Assembly: GCA_964006375.1 (NCBI GenBank)
Contig: OZ023262.1
Span: forward strand, 193,606,907 to 193,670,906
DNA: 64,000 bases
Direction: 5' to 3'
DNA from: Tillus elongatus
Taxonomy: Eukaryota > Arthropoda > Insecta > Coleoptera > Cleridae
Shown here: positions 23,198-35,430 of the stretch, in pieces
Position numbering within the stretch: position 1 is the stretch's first letter
Layout: the number at the start of each line of letters is the position of its first letter
Translations under genes and position numbers: made by a program
The notes under the pieces: generated by a model
Seen by the model: only the letters and a program-made list of their open reading frames with translations
Database searches by the model: none
Told to the model about the DNA's origin: nothing

Positions 23198-24009
23198 GTT
23201 TTGACCCCTTTTACGACGTTTAAGTGAAACAAAATTTTTTAAATTTTGTCGCTGATGTGATACTGCCACACGTTGTGACGATGTGAAAGTAAAATTGTAA
23301 AAAAAGTAGAAGTTATAACAGCGTTGAGCAGTAACAGTTCTATATCAGAAGAAGAGAGTGCAACAATCGAAAAATGTTTGGACAATCTCATTAGTTCATT
23401 AAATGAATAAGGGTGATACTGTTTCTCTGGGAACCACTCAAAATATCAAGATTCAACAACCTGTAGAGAACCAGCCACGCCTTTATGCAACTAAGAAAAA
23501 GAAAATGAGAACCTTAATTTACTGAAACAATTATTGCACCGAAGGTAATGATTTAAGAAAAGTGTTCGATATTAATAATAGCGAATTTGATCATACATTT
23601 CAGCTAAAAATAAAACTATTTACAAATTAGGTTTTTTTTTCATTAAGAATGAATATACTACACCCTTGGTTGGTCATGTTTTATGAATCAGCTCTTATTG
23701 ACGTTAATGAAAAATAATCATAGGTTACAACAACTAATCATTAACACTTGTTCGTCTCTTCTTTGTTTTTATCGGCTAGAGCCATTAAGTGGTGTGGACA
23801 GGTATACATATATAGATGCCAATACTTTTATTTTTAAATGGTTTTTTTTTACTGCCAATTAAATATAACAATATAAAATATCAACGTAGAATGATTAATA
23901 GGAAGCAGTACTTCATACTGTGCAGTGTATAATAGCATCACCTTAATAACTACAAATATATTTAGGGAATCATTACATTAATAATTACAAATATATTCAG
24001 GAATAAGAA
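23198..24009. other. No feature recognised
   Basis: AT-rich flank of the gypsy-type element; only short frames and no repeats that I could link to others. Confidence 0.4.
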
Positions 24010-24300
24010 TTTTTGACTTTCTACACTAACTAAAATTTTTAATTTTGTCGCTTGCAACCGATTTTTTACTGTCGCGAGAGGCTCATCTACTGACTGACTT
24101 ACTCTATCTGCGGCTCTCCTATTTATATTGTCCACAGAGATTCTAGACCTTTCTGCATTGTTCAATACCTGCCACATCTTGTTTCTTCTAGAAATTGCAT
24201 TCCTGCGTGTTCGCTGTTACCAACACATTTTACAAGCTACCCATGACCGTAGAAGTAGCAGAGTTCATAAACTTAATCCCCATTGGGACGGATGTGAGAC
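24010..24300 (-). repeat. Solo or truncated LTR related to the gypsy-type LTR
   Basis: On the minus strand it begins TCTCACATCCGTCCC and continues through AAATGTGTTGGTAACAGCGA, AGGTCTAGAATC and ATATAAATAGGAG in the same order as the LTR at 14819. The 3' part is diverged; no internal sequence follows. Confidence 0.7.
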
Positions 24301-25309
24301 TATAATAATCAAACCATAGAGAAATTGTGTTTCTATATCTGTTCAATATTTGTTTATTTGTACTCAGAATAGATAATAAAACAAATAGCTATAAATATAA
24401 CAGCAGAGAGAAATTATGTTTCTATATTTTCTACAGTGTCAGCATAAGAATAGACTCTAGAAAGGTTTCATTGCATACACATGGTTTTCATTTATACGAC
24501 GTAATAAATTATATTTCTTATTGTCATTCTAACAACATAATGTAAATACAACGATTTATTAAATCGTTTGAATACAAACCATCTTTATGCAATCAAACCT
24601 TATTTTAAATTAAGATGTTTCCTCTCCGATTATGGTGCTGAAGATGAATGGAATATTGTTACATACTCTCTTTAAAACGTAAACAGCCTAAAATGGATAC
24701 AAAACATAGATTAAAATGTTTGCTTACGTTAACAAGGGTTTTAAAATATTTTTTGTTGTTGTGAGCTATAAGTACCAAGGGGCTGTCTTAAATTTAAATG
24801 GTGATCCAACTTTGAAATATAACAGGGTTATATTTGAATGCTTTAAGTGGTACTGTTTTGTTTCTGAGAATATATATGTTCTCCAAGGATCCCCAAAGGC
24901 TTGGTGTTTGGTTTCGCAACATGAAACTTAAGGAATATTGAAAACCTTTAGAAAACAGTAGACCCTGTCCAAAACATTTAACAATGGACCATTTCTACCA
25001 GATTAGTGGACAAATGTGTTTACTAGATAAAGTAGTACCCACACTATTTTCAGAGCTGCCAAGATATTTACAGCCAATCAGACTGATGGAGGTAACTTCC
25101 ATTTTAAACTTTGTTTACTGTTTTTCATGATGTTATAATAGAAAGAAGTGCTTGTCACAAATGTGTTTGCTTATTAGCTTCGTACGATACAGGGTATGTT
25201 TCGCATAAGAACCCACACAGAGCAGGGGGCATGTAAGGGAACCTTAAATATGGTGGTTTAACGCAACTTACCCCTATACTAAGTGGCACCCCTGAGAAGT
25301 TATAGACTT
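24301..25309. other. No gene recognised
   Basis: AT-rich; the longest frame (24716-24931) has no recognisable domain. Confidence 0.4.
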
Positions 25310-25557
25310 TCAAAGTAAGCTTTACCCTAGAAATGTGTCATCCTGTATATATGAAAACAGATAAAAACTGAAACTAACCCGGATATGGGTTCTATGCGGC
25401 CTAGTTCGCCCTCATTTGAAGAAATGTTTTCAAAATTCAAAAGTCACTTAAAGTGTATCCAACTCTATGAGTAAAATTGTGGTGGCCAAAAATGAATATG
25501 AATGCAAGAAGAAGTGCATGCCTACATTTGTATTACAAATGTCAGAAAACAAAATAC
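25310..25557 (+). repeat. Dispersed repeat, left part (interrupted by hAT copy 2)
   Basis: Runs from CTTTACCCTAGAAATG through ATATATGAAAACAG and CCGGATATGGGTTCTA to CAAATGTCAGAAAACAAAAT. It resumes at 27014 (CAAAATACTTATTTACATGT). The reverse complement of 54990-55310 is the same sequence without the insertion. Confidence 0.85.
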
Positions 25558-27013
25558 TAGTGATGGGAAAAACTGTTATATTCCTTTAACAGGTCGCACC
25601 TGTTACTGTTATTTAGAAATAACAGTTAAATATAACAGGTTGAAAATAACAGTATGAACTATGAATTATTAAGAATTCCACGTAGACGTAGTAACAGTAG
25701 CTGAACCCGTCCGGTGGTGTAGTTGGGTAATGTTTAAAATAAAAAATATTCTTGTATTATGTTTAAAACAATTAATAACTTTTTTATTAAAAAAATGATG
25801 GAGGTTTTTTTTGGGTATTCATCACTAATAATAATTTGGTAAAAAATTCAACAAGGCAGAATTTCTTTCGAATTTTCTTAACTAATTAAGTATTAGTTAA
25901 GCATTGAGCTTGAAAACCTCTATAGCCATTTTTTCCTTGAAAATGAGAGTTATATGAATACATGAATTATTGTAAGCAAAAAATAAAATAAATAATTTAA
26001 AAAAATTAAAACTAATTTTTTTCTCTCTATCTATAGGGCGAAGTGTGTCTGGTTTCAACTATACCGGGTACAGGGAATATTTTTATAATTTCATTAAAAT
26101 TGGTACTGTTTCTGAGATTTTTTAAGTTTCAGGGATTTTTTATTTTGCAGTAGTAATAAAAAAAAAGATGTTTAAAATCGGACCTATTTCTTAGATTTCC
26201 AAAGTGAAAAGTAAAAAGGAATATTGATTTATTAGTTACATAAGACAAAGAAGAATGAGCAAAAAACTACCTAATATAAAATAATACCTAAGGACTCACG
26301 TTAAAGCATAACTGTACGTTTGTATACATATCAGTTTTTTCTTAAAACAAAAATGCCATCAGCATATCGAGTTATCTAATGAAGATTGAGTTTACGTCAA
26401 CGCCTATGTGATTATTTTTTTATATACGCGGTGACCTGATTTTATTTTTACAGTGATATAGTTCATTTTTAATAATTTTCACTTGCTACATATACAGCCT
26501 TTTTATTTACATTTTCATATTTTGTGTTTGTTTATAAATTGTAAATATATGTGTGTGTCTTGTGTGAATCAACAACCTGTCAAAATTTAAGAGTTTCATT
26601 GTACCGACGACCCTAGGTTCCCAAAGCTGTGAGCACACTAGTATAAAGTAGTATGATATGAAGTAAAGTCCGCTCTATACTCTATACCCCATTCCCAGTC
26701 TCATGTCCATTCATCTTGTTATAACAGTTGCGGATGAAAACAGTATTATGTTATGAAGTAAAGTCCGCTCTATACCCCATTCCCAGTCTCATGCCCATTC
26801 ATCCTGTTATAACAGTTGCGAATGACAACAGAAGCTGCTTCATCGTAGCAGTGCAACAGAAACAGATACGACAACAGAAACAGATACGACTCACTGCGCA
26901 ACAGCATCCCCTCCACTGTACCTATTATTTGTATAAATCCATAACAGGTTGTTACTGCTGCTGCTCGACAACAGTTAAAATATAACAGACTGTTAAATGA
27001 CAACCCATCACTA
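25558..27013 (+). mobile_element. hAT-type nonautonomous element, copy 2
   Basis: 1456 bp from TAGTGATGGGAAAAACTG to AACAACCCATCACTA, flanked by the 8-bp duplication CAAAATAC (25550-25557 and 27014-27021). It is nearly identical to 35431-36839 apart from small indels. It contains repeated AAGTAAAGTCCGCTC-type units near 26650-26800 and no transposase. Confidence 0.92.
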
Positions 27014-27190
27014 CAAAATACTTATTTACATGTCACTTGAAAGTAGATCTGACTTATCAAAATAATTTAAATAATTTATAAACATATAAAGTCTGAAACC
27101 AACGACCTCGAATTTGGGTTCCAGGGGTCCCAAATAGCGCTAATTTGAAGAATTTTTTTTAAAGAAAATTCATTGAAAACGGCCATCACA
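27014..27190 (+). repeat. Dispersed repeat, right part
   Basis: Continues 25310-25557 beyond the hAT insertion (TTTACATGTCACTTGAAAGT) and then joins another copy of the GGGTTCCAGGGGTCC motif near 27115. Confidence 0.75.
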
Positions 27191-27229
27191 GTATAATATA
27201 CAAAATGTATAATGGGAGTATATTAAAAT

Positions 27230-28850
<1,621 letters not shown>

Positions 28851-28917
28851 TTCACGCCGCTCGCTTGGCGTGCGGCGTTGCCGGCTTGTGCTTTCTACCC
28901 TCAAACAAGGAAAATAA

Positions 28918-29091
<174 letters not shown>

Positions 29092-29234
29092 GGTCATGTG
29101 GAGTGATAATAAATTGAGCAGAGCCAATTTATATAATCTATTGTTGTGAAAATGAATGAAGTTAACAGACGGTGACTATTTAATTAATCCTACTGACATG
29201 AAAATTACTTAAATGTGTCAACTTAACGGACATG

Positions 29235-30095
29235 CTATATTATAGATGCATTGTGCACTTATATTGATCGCTTTCAAGCCAGTAAACAGAAAATTATCAA
29301 ACTTTGTCAGGTTAATAAAAACGCCGCGCTCTATGTAAGTTAATTAAGAAAAAAAATGTAGCGCAACCGGTTATACCGAAAGTTGACGGTAACTTAATTT
29401 TTTTAAATAGCAGTTATACGTTTTTCTGCTATTTCCGAATATATCAAGCGATTCTACACCAGACTCAAGTATCATACGCCCACTATTCAGCGGCAGCTTG
29501 ACAAAAATGATGGGAGGTGTCTACTTAACAAGCTGCCTATATGGTGCATTTAAACATTTATTGTGTCGAAACGAGTTAATAGAAAATTATAAAACTTGGC
29601 AGGTTAATAAAAACTCCGCGCTCTATGTATGTTAATTAAGAAAAAAACGTAGCGCAACCGGTTATACCGAAAGTTGACGGTAACTTATTTTTTTAAATGG
29701 CAGTGATACGTCTTTTGCTATTTCCAAATAGATCAGGCGATTCTACACCAGACTCAAGTATCATACGCCCACTATTCAGCGACACCTTGATAAAAGGATG
29801 GGAGGTGTCTACTTAACCAGCTGCCTATATGGTGCATTTAAACATTAATTGTGTCGAAACGAGTTAATAGAAAATTATAAAACTTTGTCAGGTTAATAAA
29901 AACTCCGCGCTCTATGTATGTGATATAAGATAAAAAATGTAACGCAACCGGTTATACAGAAAGTTGACGGTAACTTAATTTTTTTTAATGGCAGTGATAC
30001 ATTTTTTGCTATTTCCGCATAGATGAGGCGATTCTACACCAGACTCAAGTATCATACGCCGACTGTTCAGCGACACCTTGCCAAAAATGAAGTGA
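29235..30095 (+). repeat. Three-unit ~290-bp tandem repeat
   Basis: The block GGTTAATAAAAACNCCGCGC recurs at about 29310, 29602 and 29891, a period of 289-292 bp. Other landmarks repeat in order: GCAACCGGTTATACCGAAAG, CACCAGACTCAAGTATCATA and, at unit junctions, GTGTCGAAACGAGTTAATAG. The first unit is the most diverged at its left edge. I looked for the hammerhead core in both strands of this unit and did not find it. Confidence 0.85.
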
Positions 30096-30109
30096 ATTTT
30101 GTTTAAGAA

Positions 30110-30620
30110 AATTCACTAAAAATGACTTGAAACTTTATATTTACTAAAAAATCTACTAGTTGCTACATGATTCATGAATGAAACCTTTAACCAGGGTTGC
30201 GTCCCAGGCAGGCGACCTTCTTATGTTAGAATTTTTTAAAGACATTTTTTTTTATTCAAATGAGCGCGAAGTAGGCCCCCTAGACACCGAAAACCAAAAA
30301 AATAATGGGCCGATCTTGGTACAATTTGAGAAGTACCTCCAGTTTCAGTGGCTTTGATACATTCGTTATGCAGCAAAATGGCTCAAGTTATCCCGAAAAA
30401 TTATATGTTTTCTTTCGGATTTTTTTTTATTTCCCGAAATAACAAAATCGGGGGAACCAAATTTGGTGAGCGTCTTTGCATTACAAAGAGTGAGCCATGT
30501 AGCAAAATTTATGTGTGCAAGTTAAAACACACAACAGTTGTAGGAAATCAAAACGTCAAATCGCAATGTGGAACATCAAAATTGACAACATTTAGGCAAA
30601 ACCTTTAAGAAACACGGGTT
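30110..30620 (-). repeat. Dispersed repeat copy (GGATATGGGTTC-associated family)
   Basis: Contains GAGCGCGAAGTAGGCCCCCT and then a segment with ATAATGGGCCGATCTTGG, CCGAAATAACAAAATCGGGG and ACCAAATTTGGTGAGCG, which parallels 3540-3760 and 41750-42060 but is much diverged. Confidence 0.55.
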
Positions 30621-30639
30621 ATGTACAAAAAATGTAGCA

Positions 30640-31765
30640 AGAAGAGTGTTCCACAAACCATTAAGTTTCAGCTTTAACCGTCATTTACTGAAATATTTAC
30701 AGAAAATTATTTTCAAATTGACCCTATCTGTGATGCCTTGACAGTAGTTTTATGTAAGTTTAAGGTGTATGGTATTTAAAAAAAAACATTTCTTAATGTA
30801 ATATATGTGTGCGTGCTATGTGCGCTCGCACCATAGAACAATTCGATAAACACGATAACCTTCGAAAACCTTCAGGTAATGAATTAATATTTACAATTCT
30901 TCAGGACTAAAGCACTATACGTTTTTTTTCAAGTAATTAAATGAAATATAATAATTACTATTATTACTATTTGAAGTTGGTGGAGAGGAGAAAGGAGCTG
31001 GTTGTGAAAAAACACGATTATAACATCTTATTAGGTCGTTTGTGCGATTTTTATTTTTACATGTTAACATTAACATAAATCAAGTCAATACGTTTCTCTG
31101 AAGTAAGGCATCAGAGTTAGAAAATAAATTACATAATAAAGTCATACTGAGAATTAAAGACACAGGAACAGCCAATATTATCTTGTCCACGATATACAAC
31201 TAGCAAGATGCGACCGTGCGCGTATGTGTTGGTACCCAGTCGAGTGTTACGTCACAGCGAGCGTTTCAGGTGGATACAAATACATTCTTCTATAGTATTA
31301 ATTCAGAAAAAGAGATAGTCACTGAAAAGAACAGCGGAATTACTCCCAGATATCTATTAATGATTATTTTCCTAGTCACGTTAATTCAATTTAATAAATT
31401 TGTCATAAAAAAAGTTTCAATCTGATGCACTCTTTAACTTCATCAAGAAAAAGTTATGTCAATATAAGTTAACCTTATATAAGGCTACAAGCTCTACAGT
31501 TTCCTATGTAGTAGTCTTTATAAAGACAAATTGTGTACATAAATGTACTTACATATCTTTTCAAACATACGACAGTTTTAGTAAAGGAATGTTACATTTT
31601 CACACATAAACTTGTTAAATTAGGCTATCTAATACAATTAGCTAAGGTAAGTATTTACATATTGGAGAGTACCTGCCCAAAATATAATTTCCCCTTTATC
31701 ATTCGGTTGGATGAGTGCGTTGAGTTGCTATTTATTCCAAAAATTAACACAAAATGTGGTAGGTT
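30640..31765. other. No gene recognised
   Basis: AT-rich. Frames of 69-78 codons near 31216 and 31533 show no recognisable domain. Confidence 0.4.
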
Positions 31766-31798
31766 GTAAGACTAGATGCATTCTCGCAACAATTAGAA

Positions 31799-31839
31799 CC
31801 GTAGACCGGTTTCGCTCTCATTAGAGCTCTTCAGTACCG
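31799..31839 (-). ncRNA. Hammerhead ribozyme, array 1 unit 1
   Basis: Core CTGAAGA, stem II GCTCT/AGAGC with AATG loop, GAAA, palindromic stem III CCGG, cleavage triplet GTC. Stem I has one mismatch (CGGTA against TACGG), so this copy may be slower. Confidence 0.8.
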
Positions 31840-32105
31840 CATACTAATTGTAGCAAAAATGCATCAAAAATAACACGGATATCGTATAGCCAGTCTTAAA
31901 ACACTAAGTGAGTGGTGAACGTGTCGCCACCTAGTTCGGAACCAAGTACTATGTTGTCACGCCCGCTCCAAATAACACAGAGTGTTAAAAATAGAGACAG
32001 TATACAACTAACCAACAATTTAAAAAATTGTTAGCCCTGGCCAATTTCTACCCCAATATAGGGACAAAGTATGTAAGACTAGATGCATTCTCGCAACAAT
32101 TAGAA

Positions 32106-32146
32106 CCGAAGACCGGTTTCGCTCTCATTAGAGCTCTTCAGTACGG
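32106..32146 (-). ncRNA. Hammerhead ribozyme, array 1 unit 2
   Basis: Same core, stem II and GTC triplet. Stem I is CCGTA against TTCGG, one mismatch next to the cleavage-proximal pair. Confidence 0.8.
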
Positions 32147-32413
32147 CATACTAATTGTAGCAAAAAATGCACCAAAAATAACACGGCTATCGTATAGCCA
32201 GTCTTAAAACACTAAGTGAGTGGTGAACGTGTCGCCACCTAGTTCGGAACCAAGTACTATGTTGTCACGCCCGCTCCAAATAACACAGAGTGTTAAAAAT
32301 AGAGACAGTATACAACTAACTAACAATTTAAAAAATTGTTAGCCCTGGCCCATTTCTACCCCAATATAGGGACAAAGTATGTAAGACTAGATGCATTCTC
32401 GCAACAATTAGAA

Positions 32414-32454
32414 CCATAGACCGGTTTCGCTCTCATTAGAGCTCTTCAGTACGG
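32414..32454 (-). ncRNA. Hammerhead ribozyme, array 1 unit 3
   Basis: Same core. Stem I is CCGTA against TATGG, paired throughout with one G-U wobble. Confidence 0.82.
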
Positions 32455-32574
32455 CATACTAATTGTAGCAAAAATGCACCAAAAATAACACTGCTATCGT
32501 ATAGCCAGTCTTAAAACACTAAGTGAGTGGTGAACGTATCGCCACCTAGTTCGGAACCAAGTACTATGTTGTCA

Positions 32575-33395
32575 CAATATAATATATTGCAACAGTATAA
32601 AAATATGATGCCAACATTTTTATATTGTACAAGAAATAAGGTTTCAATTCACCGCTTATTTGAGTCAACGTAAGTAATCTTGCTGTCTAAAATGCATTGA
32701 ACTATATACTACGTATCTGGAAGGGGCATCGTTCACAATGCGCGTGCTAGGCGTTGAAGACGACAGTGTACACGTTCCAGTAACGTAGTATTATAGTTCA
32801 ATGCTTAAATGTCCAACAGTTTAGAGTCTCCGCAAGTGAACGTTTAACGTTCAACCTACTAAACAAATCAACATACTCAACTGTTGGGTTCGCTGAACGC
32901 ACCAATTGGTGAATACCCAACTACAAAATATTGACGAATCACTTATCCTGACACTACGCTTGCTATGACAGAGTGAGAATGTTTAACCGTTTTTAAAATA
33001 GCAAATGTTTTGTTACACTAAACGTTAAATCCACTTCGGCCAAGAGGGTTTGGCGCCAAGCTCTGATATTTTAGCAGTTTCCGGATTTAAATTGAAATCA
33101 ATATGCCTTACACGCAGCACAAAAAGTTTTCTTATAAAATATGTCATCGTTAAATGAAAACAGGGGCGAGTTCACCAGGCGACAAGTGCTGCCAGCAGCT
33201 GAATTGTTATGTCAAAAAATGCTGACATTTGTCAACATTTTCTGATAAAGCAATTGACAAACGTTGACAAATGCCAAATTTTTTTGACATAATACAGTTG
33301 CTGGCCATCGTATAATGATAGGCAATAGCATTCGCTTACTGTACAGTCAACACTAACTACTGACACGTGAACTTTACACATTAACATACATAAGC
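32575..33395. other. Gene-free spacer with two hairpin-forming MITE-like blocks
   Basis: Block 32693-32805 is an inverted repeat (GCATTGAACTATATACTACG mirrored at 32783-32804). Block 33171-33315 starts GAGTTCACCAGGCGAC and has inner inverted arms (TTATGTCAAAAAATGC mirrored at 33280-33296). It resembles the MITE that follows at 33396. No coding region recognised. Confidence 0.5.
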
Positions 33396-33648
33396 CGAGT
33401 TCACCAGGCGCCAGCAGCTGAGTTTAAGCGCTTATCTGCTGACGACCGATACAATTCAGCTGTCGGCAACTGATGAACGCACTATTCACTTCAAGCACGA
33501 ACTATTTTCTATCGTTTGTTTGTTATTCCGCTTTGACAAATTGGCAATAGTTTAGTTCCAGTATAAACTTTGCGGGACTGGTGTACGCAAATGTTGACAC
33601 GACAATTCAACTGTTATCAGACTAGATGCATTCTCGCAACAATTAGAA

Positions 33649-33689
33649 CCGTAGACCGGTTTCGCTCTCATTAGAGCTCTTCAGTACGG
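33649..33689 (-). ncRNA. Hammerhead ribozyme, array 2 minus-strand unit
   Basis: Stem I CCGTA/TACGG fully paired, core CTGAAGA, stem II GCTCT/AGAGC, GAAA, palindromic CCGG stem III, GTC cleavage triplet. Confidence 0.88.
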
Positions 33690-34016
33690 CATACTAATTG
33701 CAGCAAAAATGCACCAAAAATAACACGGCTATCGTATAGCCAGTCTCAAAACACTAAGTGAGTAGCGAACGTGTCGCCACCTAGTTCGGAACCAAGTACT
33801 TGTTGTCACGCCCGCTCCAAATAATACAGAGTATTAAAAATAGAGACGGTATACAACTAACTAACAATTTAAAAAATTGTTAGCCCTGGCCCGGGCGTGA
33901 CAACAAGTACTTGGTTCCGAACTAGGTGGCGACACGTTCGCTACTCACTTAGTGTTTTGAGACTGGCTATACGATAGCCGTGTTATTTTTGGTGCATTTT
34001 TGCTGCAATTAGTATG

Positions 34017-34057
34017 CCGTACTGAAGAGCTCTAATGAGAGCGAAACCGGTCTACGG
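34017..34057 (+). ncRNA. Hammerhead ribozyme, array 2 plus unit 1
   Basis: Stem I CCGTA/TACGG; core CTGAAGA; stem II GCTCT/AGAGC closed by AATG; GAAA; CCGG palindrome; predicted cleavage after the GTC ending at 34052. All conserved core bases are present. The very short stem III would be stable only when two ribozymes pair through ACCGGT, as in other minimal retroelement hammerheads. Confidence 0.9.
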
Positions 34058-34322
34058 TTCTAATTGTTGCGAGAATGCATCTAGTCTTACATGCTTTGTC
34101 CCTATATTGGGGTAGAAATGGGCCAGGGCTAACAATTTTTTAAATTGTTAGTTAGTTGTATACCGTCTCTATTTTTAATACTCTGTATTATTTGGAGCGG
34201 GCGTGACAACAAGTACTTGGTTCCGAACTAGGTGGCGACACGTTCGCTACTCACTTAGTGTTTTGAGACTGGCTATACGATAGCCGTGTTATTTTTGGTG
34301 CATTTTTGCTGCAATTAGTATG

Positions 34323-34363
34323 CCGTACTGAAGAGCTCTAATGAGAGCGAAACCGGTCTACGG
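34323..34363 (+). ncRNA. Hammerhead ribozyme, array 2 plus unit 2
   Basis: Identical to the unit 1 ribozyme; cleavage expected after position 34358. Confidence 0.9.
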
Positions 34364-34625
34364 TTCTAATTGTTGCGAGAATGCATCTAGTCTTACATGC
34401 TTTGTCCCTATATTGGGGTAGAAATGGGCCAGGGCTAACAATTTTTTAAATTGTTAGTTAGTTGTATACCGTCTCTATTTTTAATACTCTGTATTATTTG
34501 GAGCGGGCGTGACAAGTACTTGGTTCCGAACTAGGTGGCGACACGTTCGCTACTCACTTAGTGTTTTGAGACTGGCTATACGATAGCCGTGTTATTTTTG
34601 GTGCATTTTTGCTGCAATTAGTATG

Positions 34626-34666
34626 CCGTACTGAAGAGCTCTAATGAGAGCGAAACCGGTCTACGG
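34626..34666 (+). ncRNA. Hammerhead ribozyme, array 2 plus unit 3
   Basis: Identical to the unit 1 ribozyme; cleavage expected after position 34661. The spacing of 303 bp reflects a lost CAA in the neighbouring GACAACAAG block. Confidence 0.9.
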
Positions 34667-34928
34667 TTCTAATTGTTGCGAGAATGCATCTAGTCTTACA
34701 TGCTTTGTCCCTATATTGGGGTAGAAATGGGCCAGGGCTAACAATTTTTTAAATTGTTAGTTAGTTGTATACCGTCTCTATTTTTAATACTCTGTATTAT
34801 TTGGAGCGGGCGTGACAAGTACTTGGTTCCGAACTAGGTGGCGACACGTTCGCTACTCACTTAGTGTTTTGAGACTGGCTATACGATAGCCGTGTTATTT
34901 TTGGTGCATTTTTGCTGCAATTAGTATG

Positions 34929-34969
34929 CCGTACTGAAGAGCTCTAATGAGAGCGAAACCGGTCTACGG
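34929..34969 (+). ncRNA. Hammerhead ribozyme, array 2 plus unit 4
   Basis: Identical to the unit 1 ribozyme; cleavage expected after position 34964. Confidence 0.9.
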
Positions 34970-35234
34970 TTCTAATTGTTGCGAGAATGCATCTAGTCTT
35001 ACATGCTTTGTCCCTATATTGGGGTAGAAATGGGCCAGGGCTAACAATTTTTTAAATTGTTAGTTAGTTGTATACCGTCTCTATTTTTAATACTCTGTAT
35101 TATTTGGAGCGGGCGTGACAACAAGTACTTGGTTCCGAACTAGGTGGCGACACGTTCGCTACTCACTTAGTGTTTTGAGACTGGCTATACGATAGCCGTG
35201 TTATTTTTGGTGCATTTTTGCTGCAATTAGTATG

Positions 35235-35275
35235 CCGTACTGAAGAGCTCTAATGAGAGCGAAACCGGTCTACGG
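35235..35275 (+). ncRNA. Hammerhead ribozyme, array 2 plus unit 5
   Basis: Identical to the unit 1 ribozyme; cleavage expected after position 35270. The array ends 35 bp further on. Confidence 0.9.
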
Positions 35276-35430
35276 TTCTAATTGTTGCGAGAATGCATCT
35301 AGTCTTACATGTTATCAACTGTTGCGCCTGGTGAACTTGCCATTGGTAGTTTTTACTCATACTTCAATGTCAAATCCCGTAGCACCATGAACGTTCTTGT
35401 CAAGACGAAATAAAACAATCACATTCAGAC

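Larger units (their letters stand above)
31766..32574 (-). repeat. Hammerhead-ribozyme satellite array 1 (retrozyme-like), 2.6 units
   Basis: Units begin GTAAGACTAGATGCATTCTC at 31766, 32073 and 32381 (period 307-308 bp). The third stops at GTTGTCAC, 32574. The ribozyme strand is minus. Units also contain an AACAATTTAAAAAATTGTTA palindrome. The repeat length and the embedded type I hammerhead match animal retrozymes, small circular RNA retroelements that propagate without coding capacity. Confidence 0.88.
33620..35310. repeat. Hammerhead-ribozyme satellite array 2 (retrozyme-like), inverted structure
   Basis: One partial unit in the array 1 orientation (33620 to about 33891) meets, head to head at CTGGCCCGGGCGTGAC, about 4.6 units of the opposite orientation up to 35310. 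Periods are 303-306 bp. The array is bounded by the 7-bp repeat GTTATCA (33613-33619 and 35311-35317), and the flanks join into a continuous MITE, so the array appears inserted as a block. The plus-oriented units are almost identical to one another. Confidence 0.88.
33396..35336. mobile_element. MITE with AGTTCACCAGGCGC termini, interrupted by array 2
   Basis: The left end GAGTTCACCAGGCGCCAGCA (33396) is matched on the reverse strand by AAGTTCACCAGGCGCAACAG at the right end (35336). A GCC trinucleotide flanks both sides, which would fit a 3-bp target duplication as in PIF/Harbinger MITEs. The MITE proper is about 240 bp (33396-33619 and 35318-35336); the rest is the hammerhead array. Confidence 0.65.

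Noticed and set aside
29235..30095. Hammerhead ribozyme near the TCGAAACGAG blocks
   Set aside because: GAAAC is present, but no CTGANGA with a pairing stem II precedes it on either strand.
31766..35310. CRISPR-like regularly spaced repeats
   Set aside because: The full ~305-bp units are repeated without unique spacers, and the context is a eukaryotic genome.
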